A stretch of DNA of 14,101 bases from contig JAAZVG010000026.1 of the NCBI GenBank assembly GCA_018623655.1, positions 1-14,101 on the forward strand. The letters are read 5' to 3'. Below, piece after piece: positions 1 through 4,965 of this stretch. This DNA is from Flavobacteriaceae bacterium (lineage in GTDB: Bacteria; Bacteroidota; Bacteroidia; Flavobacteriales; Flavobacteriaceae). How positions within the stretch are numbered: position 1 is the stretch's first letter; every line of letters starts with the position of its first letter. The position numbers and the translations under genes are program-made. The notes beneath the pieces are model-generated. The model was not told the origin of the DNA and did no database searches. It worked only from the letters and a program-made list of their open reading frames with translations.

Positions 1-70
1 ATTTGGTTGACAAGAATCGGTGAGATAGGTCCTTAATATCCAATAATAAATAAAAGTTTCAAGAGAGAGT
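1..70. other. AT-rich edge with no recognised gene
   Basis: This short AT-rich stretch lies downstream of the minus-strand reading frame that ends at position 71. On the plus strand, frame 1 is open from the window edge to a TAA at 34-36 and would give the C-terminal residues IWLTRIGEIGP. That is too short to call a gene, but a plus-strand gene could end here. I see no convincing hairpin terminator or tRNA. Confidence 0.3.
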
Positions 71-370
71 TTATTCGTAGTATACTATTTCCTTAACAGA
101 TTTAGATAAGACCTTATCTCGTATCATATCTATTCTTTTTTCTAAAATAACATTTCCCATATCATCAAATTCTCGTTCTATTCTTTCTTCTTTTAATAAT
201 AGTTCTAGGTCTTTATCCTTGTAAGTTTTCGAGATATAGGATGAGTTAGTTTCATCGTTATCATATTCATTTATTTCAACTTCATAATCCTTCAAAACAC
301 TATCCACATATGAATAGTTATCGAACATATAGAGGATACTCTCCCTGAAGATTCTTATGTTTTTTATCAA
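71..370 (-). CDS. Hypothetical protein, AT-rich accessory ORF
   Basis: I do not recognise this protein. It is an open frame of 99 codons starting at a TTG with no Shine-Dalgarno sequence. A more credible start is the internal ATG (MFDNYSYV), which has GGGAGAG about ten bases upstream and gives 85 residues. The product is highly charged, rich in Glu, Asp, Lys and Tyr, and probably helical (KDKDLELLLKEERIEREFDD). It has no signal peptide or membrane segment. Its 5' part overlaps, in another frame, the broken start of a tyrosine integrase, so it may have been brought next to that start by a deletion. It lies between the tRNA-Pro gene and the window edge, in what looks like an accessory region. 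It could also be a chance reading frame in AT-rich DNA, although an open frame of this length with amphipathic composition is suggestive. Confidence 0.4.
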   Translation of the reverse strand: MIKNIRIFRESILYMFDNYSYVDSVLKDYEVEINEYDNDETNSSYISKTYKDKDLELLLKEERIEREFDDMGNVILEKRIDMIRDKVLSKSVKEIVYYE

Positions 371-389
371 GTTTAAGTGAAGTATTCAT
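318..389 (-). pseudogene. Tyrosine integrase remnant, N-terminal start only
   Basis: An ATG at 389-387 on the minus strand is preceded by AGGTGAGG, one of the best Shine-Dalgarno sequences in the window. It opens a frame of 23 codons ending in TAA at 320-318. The peptide contains KLDKKHKNLQGEYPLYVR. This resembles the beginning of Bacteroidota tyrosine recombinases, whose N-terminal arm-binding domain starts with a strand, a basic linker and then (D/K)GxxPIYxRI followed by NGKR. Here the frame stops just after the arginine, and none of the three frames downstream continues the domain or shows the catalytic R-H-R-Y core. I infer a truncated or deleted integrase gene. The position just past the 3' end of tRNA-Pro is the usual place for such genes. 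The similarity is from memory of the family, not from an alignment. Confidence 0.5.
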
Positions 390-420
390 ACCTCACCTAA
401 ATTAAACAATAAATGAAATT

Positions 421-442
421 TGGGGAGTAATATGGGGAGTAA
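421..442. repeat. Two direct repeats, 12-bp period, by tRNA-Pro
   Basis: TGGGGAGTAA occurs at 421-430 and again at 433-442, separated by two bases. On the minus strand this reads as tandem TTACTCCCC with a three-base spacer. It lies between the tRNA-Pro terminator and the integrase-like start. Arm-type sites bound by the N-terminal domain of tyrosine integrases are often short direct repeats of this kind, so these may be integrase-binding sites left from an attachment region. That is inference; the repeat itself is directly visible. Confidence 0.55.
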
Positions 443-460
443 CACCTGATTAAAATAAAT

Positions 461-483
461 AACCCCTTGAAAATCAAGGGGTT
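461..483 (-). terminator. Rho-independent terminator of the tRNA unit
   Basis: AACCCCTTGA (461-470) pairs perfectly with TCAAGGGGTT (474-483) around a three-base loop. Read on the minus strand, the stem follows the 3' end of tRNA-Pro by about 14 bases and is followed by a T-rich tail (ATTTATTTTAA). It should end the tRNA-Ser-tRNA-Pro transcript. The plus-strand flank (ATAATTT) is also AT-rich, so it may work in both directions. Confidence 0.75.
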
Positions 484-496
484 ATAATTTAAAAAG

Positions 497-571
497 TCGG
501 GGTGGCAGGATTCGAACCTGCGACCTCCTGCTCCCAAAGCAGGCGCGATGACCGGGCTACGCTACACCCCG
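497..571 (-). tRNA. tRNA-Pro(TGG)
   Basis: The minus strand folds as a complete tRNA. The acceptor stem is CGGGGTG/CACCCCG with discriminator A at 497. The T-arm contains GGTTCGAATCC, and the anticodon stem-loop CCTGCTTTGGGAGCAGG carries anticodon TGG between T and A. The anticodon reads CCA and, by wobble, other proline codons. CCA is not encoded. The gene follows tRNA-Ser by nine bases and is followed by a strong hairpin terminator, so the two tRNAs probably form one transcript. Its 3' end faces the integrase-like remnant, the classical orientation for a tRNA attachment site. The tRNA itself is intact. Confidence 0.95.
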
Positions 572-580
572 AAAAATGTG

Positions 581-664
581 CGGAGAGACTGGGACTCGAA
601 CCCAGGCAGCACTTACGCGCTGACAGATTAGCAATCTGCTCCGTTACCACTCCGGCACCTCTCC
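581..664 (-). tRNA. tRNA-Ser(GCT)
   Basis: The minus strand gives an 84-nt class II tRNA. The acceptor stem is GGAGAGG/TCTCTCC with discriminator G at 581. The anticodon stem-loop CAGATTGCTAATCTG carries anticodon GCT. It has the long variable arm typical of serine tRNAs and a T-arm with GGTTCGAGTCC. It decodes AGC and AGT. CCA is not encoded. It is the first gene of a two-tRNA unit with tRNA-Pro and has a good promoter about 35 bases upstream. Confidence 0.95.
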
Positions 665-697
665 AATCTGATTTAACCTTTGGTATAAAGGTGGGCG

Positions 698-728
698 CAA
701 AAATATTGCTTAAGGGCGATTCTAACAA
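698..728 (-). promoter_or_regulatory. Bacteroidota-type promoter of the tRNA unit
   Basis: On the minus strand TTG (728-726) is followed after exactly 20 bases by TATTTTTG (705-698). This matches the Bacteroidota housekeeping promoter, -33 TTG and -7 TAnnTTTG with about 19-21 bases between. Transcription would start near 690, giving a leader of about 25 bases before tRNA-Ser. It sits between the 3' end of the 7TM-HD gene (749) and the tRNA, so the tRNAs need not depend on read-through. Confidence 0.65.
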
Positions 729-748
729 GAAAAAATAGAGAAATTTTG

Positions 749-2788
749 TTATTCTGGATATTCTACTCGAACATGATAAATGTTGGTTAGTTTTTTCTTG
801 AGAACAGCCTTTATTGTCTCGATTTCTTTCAAAGTAATAGTAGCAGCAGAGTACTGCCCACCCTCTAGTTGACTGGAGATTATTCTTTCCACAAATTGAT
901 CTAAAGTTGGGTAATCGGGTTGTTTTAAACTCTTACTAGCGGCCTCAACTGCATCACACATCATTAGTATAGCTGTTTCCTTTGAGAAAGGAATGGGTCC
1001 TGGATATCTAAAATCCTTCTCATTTGCTTCTCCCTCCTCTTCAAGCTGCTTTTTGTAGAAATAATAAACTAGACTATTTCCATGATGAGTTCTGATAAAA
1101 TCAATCACTCGATCTGGTAGATTATTTTTTTGAGCAATCTCAATCCCGTAAATAACGTGACGTCTTATGATATGGGCGCTTTCTGACGGTGTTAAATCGT
1201 CGTGCGGATTAGCGCCTTGTATCTGATTTTCAGAAAAAAATTCTGGAGCAGATAGCTTACCTATATCGTGATAAAGTGCCCCAACTCGGAGTAAAAGGCT
1301 ATTTGCTCCTACTGCATTTGCTGCCGCTTCGCATAGATTAGCTACTTGTAGGGAATGATTGAAAGTACCTGGTGCCTTTTCCGATAATTCTTTTAGAAGT
1401 TTCGAATTAGTATCTGATAGCTCAAGAAGAGATACATCCGATACTAAACTGAAAAGCTTCTCATAGAGATAAATCAATGGTTGAGAAAATAGGGTGAGCA
1501 TTCCATTCAATACAAATAAGATGAGCACCCAAAGGTCGATTGCTAATATTGCTCCTCCCCTTAAACCGTGAAATGCTACGTATGAAATAATATACACTAA
1601 TGTCACAAAAAAAGCAGCTGCAAATAGATTGGTCCGCTTATGCAATTCGTTAGAACCGAGCATTACTACAATTCCTGCTGATAGCTGTAAAAACAAAAAC
1701 TCATAGGCGTTAGGTAAAACCATACCTAATATCAAAAGAGTCATCAGATGTACAAATAAGGCCAACCGTGCATCAAAGAAATTTTTTAAAACCAAGGGCA
1801 AGATTGAAAGTGGAGCGAGATAAACAAATCGTTCATCAATTCTTGTCAAAACAAAAACCAGTGAAACCATCAATAAAATGTTGAAGAAAATGAAGGTCAA
1901 CTGATTGGTATTTTGATAGAGATCAAGGCGATACCTTTTCAAATACAATAACAACAATAACAACAATAAAGCAATTAATACCCCGTAAGCTGTCAATAAA
2001 TAGTAGGTATTAGATTCTTGCCTCTGATCTGACTGGTATTGAGATCGCAGCGATTCAATAATCTGAAAGGTTGCATCGTCAATCACCTCACCTTTGGCAA
2101 TAATTAGTTTACCTTCAAAAACGATTCCTCTAGTAAGAGATAATTGGTTGAGCTGGGCTTGAAAAGCATTCTCGGTTAGTGTCTCTTCAAGATATAAATT
2201 TTGACGTATGCTCTGAAGCAATATGGCTTTTAGCGGATCAACTACTGAAGGATCCACTCCCTTGAATTCAAAACTATTCACTCGTTCTCTCAAATTATCC
2301 GTACCTAATAACTTATCAGCAGTAATCGTTTCTGCTTGATTGTTCTTAACCACTTTGATTTTGTCAGAGGGAAATGAACCCTTGATCACCCCGTTCTTAA
2401 ATAGTGCGTCGAAGGCTAACTCTAAGGATTCTAACCACAAATTAAATTGGGCATTACCTACAGCGTTTTTTGGATAGACCGATTCTAATCGCTCGGATAA
2501 AAAGGACTTCTCTGAAGCGACTATTTCGCTATCATAGCTATAATAGAACGTTTTTTCTGCTAGTAGTACATCGCGCTCTTCTTGGATTTGAGCATCCGTC
2601 TTTCTAATATCAAAATCGAAGGGAGCGTATAAATTTTCATAATTCCACGGTCGTCCTTGAACATACTGATAGTTAAAAGTAATTTGAGATGGAAAAATCC
2701 AAAGAAGAAAGGCAACCGTAGTAAGGTGAAGTAACACGGTAAAAAGAAAAGTTCGGCGCTTTTGAACCTGCTGATGAGATGCGGACAT
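749..2788 (-). CDS. 7TM-HD phosphohydrolase, PgpH-like
   Basis: Inner-membrane protein of 679 residues with the PgpH/7TMR-HD architecture. There is one N-terminal membrane helix (about 14-32), an extracytoplasmic region (about 35-262), a seven-helix membrane block (about 263-450) and a cytoplasmic HD domain (about 470-660). The HD metal ligands are all present: His478, His507-Asp508 in LYHDIGK, His544, His568/His569 in THHG, and Asp612 in MMCDAVEA. Family members studied in Firmicutes hydrolyse cyclic di-AMP to pApA; that substrate is inferred here. I chose the ATG at 2788 rather than a TTG four codons upstream, because only SASHQQVQKRR then precedes the first helix. The gene is divergent from the C40-family gene and followed by the tRNA promoter. 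A run of nine consecutive leucines in the first helix of the seven-helix block is encoded by a short DNA repeat. Family assignment is firm; the substrate is less so. Confidence 0.9.
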   Translation of the reverse strand: MSASHQQVQKRRTFLFTVLLHLTTVAFLLWIFPSQITFNYQYVQGRPWNYENLYAPFDFDIRKTDAQIQEERDVLLAEKTFYYSYDSEIVASEKSFLSERLESVYPKNAVGNAQFNLWLESLELAFDALFKNGVIKGSFPSDKIKVVKNNQAETITADKLLGTDNLRERVNSFEFKGVDPSVVDPLKAILLQSIRQNLYLEETLTENAFQAQLNQLSLTRGIVFEGKLIIAKGEVIDDATFQIIESLRSQYQSDQRQESNTYYLLTAYGVLIALLLLLLLLYLKRYRLDLYQNTNQLTFIFFNILLMVSLVFVLTRIDERFVYLAPLSILPLVLKNFFDARLALFVHLMTLLILGMVLPNAYEFLFLQLSAGIVVMLGSNELHKRTNLFAAAFFVTLVYIISYVAFHGLRGGAILAIDLWVLILFVLNGMLTLFSQPLIYLYEKLFSLVSDVSLLELSDTNSKLLKELSEKAPGTFNHSLQVANLCEAAANAVGANSLLLRVGALYHDIGKLSAPEFFSENQIQGANPHDDLTPSESAHIIRRHVIYGIEIAQKNNLPDRVIDFIRTHHGNSLVYYFYKKQLEEEGEANEKDFRYPGPIPFSKETAILMMCDAVEAASKSLKQPDYPTLDQFVERIISSQLEGGQYSAATITLKEIETIKAVLKKKLTNIYHVRVEYPE
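1945..1969. repeat. Short 9-bp tandem repeat inside the 7TM-HD gene
   Basis: ACAATAACA occurs at 1945-1953 and 1954-1962, followed by a partial copy at 1963-1969. It encodes the leucine run in the first helix of the seven-helix membrane block. The unit is a multiple of three, so a change in copy number would add or remove leucines without breaking the frame. Confidence 0.7.
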
Positions 2789-2808
2789 AATGACAATCAA
2801 GAATTGAT

Positions 2809-2816
2809 CAAAAATA
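2809..2816 (-). promoter_or_regulatory. Possible -7 element of the 7TM-HD gene
   Basis: The minus strand reads TATTTTTG at 2816-2809, an exact match to TAnnTTTG, about 20 bases upstream of the chosen ATG. I could not find a TTG at the right distance for a -33 element; the nearest upstream TTG is about 31 bases away. The region is very AT-rich, so a chance match is possible. Confidence 0.3.
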
Positions 2817-2866
2817 GAAAATATTGTTTTTTAGTATTTTCGTAATTCAAACGATTTCTATATCCA

Positions 2867-3619
2867 TTGAAACAGGATTACGGTATTTGCGGGTTAAGTG
2901 TTATTAATGTTTACAAAAACCCTAGCGAGTCAAGTGAAATCGTAAATCAACTACTCTACGGAGATCACTTCACACTTCTTGAGGTGAATACGTTTTGGTC
3001 TAAGATTCGCTTCGTATACGATGGTTCTTCTGGATTTATTTTAAACAGTTTGTACGCTACCATCGACTCCAATGTGGCAAATCAGCTCAATGACTTTTCA
3101 AAAGCAAAGTACAATACGCATTTAACGAATTACGCACTTCTAGAAAGTCAACAACTTTTACCTATTCTCATTGGGTCTAGAATGGATGTAATGACAATAC
3201 TAGGGCACGAGAATAATGAGTCAAGCGAGACTTCAGAATCTAGTTTGGTAGAAACGGCCCTAAGGTATACCTATGCACCTTATATGAAAGGTGGTAGATC
3301 TCCCTTTGGTATAGATGCTGATGGATTTACTCAGATAGTGTATAAGACCGCTCAAAAGTGGCTACCACGCCAGTTAAAAGATCAAGCCAAAGAAGGGGTT
3401 TCTCTCTCGTTTTTAGAGGAAAGTACTCCTGGAGATCTTGCATTTTTCGATGATGAAGAAGGACAGCTCATTCATGTCGGTATTCTTTTAAAAGACAATT
3501 ACATCATTCATGCACATGGTTGCATTCGAATTGATCGCATAGATCATACGGGTATTTTTAACCCATATACGAGTCAATACACTCATAAATTAAGGGTAAT
3601 AAAAAGCCTGAATTTTTAA
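2867..3619 (+). CDS. SH3/NlpC-P60 (C40) protein lacking the catalytic Cys
   Basis: Protein of 250 residues related to Bacteroidota C40 peptidases: an N-terminal bacterial SH3-like domain (about 1-65) and a C-terminal NlpC/P60 domain (about 125-247). Active family members cut the D-Glu to diamino-acid bond in peptidoglycan stem peptides. The fold signature is well kept: GGRSPFGID at 142-150, STPGDLAFF at 186-194, HVGI with His203, and IIHAHG with His215. However, the nucleophile motif, normally GIDCSGF, reads GIDADGF here: Ala151 replaces the cysteine and Asp152 the serine. The codon is GCT at 3317-3319. The tryptophan usual in YLWGG is also replaced (YMKGG). No other cysteine is in an equivalent place; the only two are Cys8 and Cys219. 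The protein is therefore probably a peptidoglycan-binding pseudoenzyme. The start is TTG; no ATG lies upstream in frame and the family N-terminus (YGICGLSVINV) begins right there. No signal peptide is visible. Confidence 0.85.
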   Translation: MKQDYGICGLSVINVYKNPSESSEIVNQLLYGDHFTLLEVNTFWSKIRFVYDGSSGFILNSLYATIDSNVANQLNDFSKAKYNTHLTNYALLESQQLLPILIGSRMDVMTILGHENNESSETSESSLVETALRYTYAPYMKGGRSPFGIDADGFTQIVYKTAQKWLPRQLKDQAKEGVSLSFLEESTPGDLAFFDDEEGQLIHVGILLKDNYIIHAHGCIRIDRIDHTGIFNPYTSQYTHKLRVIKSLNF

Positions 3620-3635
3620 TCTCGATATATTAAAA

Positions 3636-3655
3636 GAGCCCTCCAAAGAGGGCTC
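3636..3655. terminator. Shared terminator between converging genes
   Basis: GAGCCCTC (3636-3643) pairs perfectly with GAGGGCTC (3648-3655) around a CAAA loop. It lies between the 3' ends of the C40-family gene (plus) and the TPR gene (minus). The minus-strand side is followed by TTTTAATATAT, a fair U-tract, so it is a good terminator for gyrA-TPR. On the plus side the tail (ACTTATCTATAT) is weaker. Confidence 0.7.
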
Positions 3656-3685
3656 ACTTATCTATATATCAAAAGATTAGAAAAA

Positions 3686-4939
3686 CTACTGCTCTAGCAT
3701 TCCAAGAATACGCTTGAAGTTCGCATTATCTCCAAGGGCGCCATAAATATTCTTAAGCTGATTAAGTAACTCTTTGTTGCCAGGAAGATTTTCTAGAGAG
3801 GCTTCAAGAACCTTAGAAGCTTCGATAAAGAACTCCTCTTTTTGCTTCTTTAACGCATCATACTTATCTAAGTCAGAAGATTTGTTCGACATGGCAAGAT
3901 CGTTCATCTGGTCTACTAAAGCATTACCCTCATTGATAAAGGTCGTTGATAAATTCAGGGTTGCGTTGATGTAGGTTGGATCAATCTCCAAAGCACGAGA
4001 GAATGCTGCACGAGCTTCTTCCATGTTATTTTGCTCCATAGAAATTACACCGATATTATATTGAAGATCTGGATTCGATGGATCCATCGATGAAGCCTCC
4101 TCCATTAACGATTTAAACTTATCTGGTTCACCCATTGTATAGTATAAATTCGCCTTGTTTAAAATGAGTGCTACATCACCAGGGTTTTGGGCAATAGCAT
4201 CTTCGTAAGCAGCTAACGCTTCTTCGTTGCGCCCCTCTTGCTGATAAATAAGTGCAATATTCTTAACTACTTCGGAACGTTTTGAAGGAGTAATTTCATC
4301 TTTTGGATCCTTATGTGTACCGGCCTTTACATACAAGTCACGAGTAGCTTCATCAAAATATTCCAACTCAGAAGATTCGATATTGATAGCAGCAAATCGC
4401 TTTTCACTACCATCATAGTTCATCTCCTTCAGTCGAATATAAATCTCTAAGGCCTTGTTATAATCTTTGGCATTTACTGCAGATCCTGCTGCATAATAAA
4501 GATAAATGGTATCCTTAGGGCTCAATCGATACGCCAAGTCAAGATTATCTGCCGCAAGTAAAAAATCTGAAGTCTGCTGAGCTTCTACAGCAGCATTAAC
4601 TAAATCATTAGAAATCGTTTTTAAACTTTGATTTGCCTCTTCGATATACTTTGACGCATTCATATCTATAATAGCCTGGTAGCTTTCAATAGCTGGAGTG
4701 TAATCTCCCTCACCTGCTTGAGCTAATTGAAGGCTCGCTTTACCGTATAAGGCATAAAAATCTGCTTTGATTTTATCTTCCGCAGATTTTGCTACTTCAG
4801 CGATAGGATTTAAGGCCTGTATTGCAGTAGCTGCATCTCCTTTTTTAAGTGCCTTAGAAGCTGCCTTCATTTCATCTTTCTGACCATTGACAACACTCAC
4901 AAGGCATAGTGAGGCCGCAACTAAAAAATATTTTTTCAT
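3686..4939 (-). CDS. Exported TPR-repeat protein downstream of gyrA
   Basis: Protein of 417 residues with a Sec signal peptide: KK at the N-terminus, a hydrophobic stretch at 4-17, and likely signal peptidase I cleavage after VNG (residue 19). No lipobox is in the right place. The mature part is helical, with at least three clear tetratricopeptide repeats at about 222-254, 256-288 and 290-322 (each ending in a P-x-(D/N/Y) turn), plus weaker helical pairs at 24-60, 80-105 and 125-170. It probably acts in the periplasm as a protein-binding scaffold; its partner is unknown. It starts 26 bases after the gyrA stop with no promoter or terminator visible between, so it should be co-transcribed with gyrA. 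A TPR gene next to gyrA is, as I recall, common in Flavobacteriia, but no functional link to gyrase is evident. Confidence 0.85.
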   Translation of the reverse strand: MKKYFLVAASLCLVSVVNGQKDEMKAASKALKKGDAATAIQALNPIAEVAKSAEDKIKADFYALYGKASLQLAQAGEGDYTPAIESYQAIIDMNASKYIEEANQSLKTISNDLVNAAVEAQQTSDFLLAADNLDLAYRLSPKDTIYLYYAAGSAVNAKDYNKALEIYIRLKEMNYDGSEKRFAAINIESSELEYFDEATRDLYVKAGTHKDPKDEITPSKRSEVVKNIALIYQQEGRNEEALAAYEDAIAQNPGDVALILNKANLYYTMGEPDKFKSLMEEASSMDPSNPDLQYNIGVISMEQNNMEEARAAFSRALEIDPTYINATLNLSTTFINEGNALVDQMNDLAMSNKSSDLDKYDALKKQKEEFFIEASKVLEASLENLPGNKELLNQLKNIYGALGDNANFKRILGMLEQ

Positions 4940-4965
4940 GTTTTCAAAAATTAACGGAGCGCAAG

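Noticed and set aside
489..738. Two open frames across the tRNA region, one on each strand (489-728 minus and 502-738 plus)
   Set aside because: Both are translations of the two tRNA genes and their flanks. Such tRNA-derived peptides are a known annotation artefact.
2789..2800. TTG start giving the 7TM-HD protein four more residues
   Set aside because: An ATG lies four codons downstream and leaves a normal short cytoplasmic N-terminus; nothing supports the TTG.
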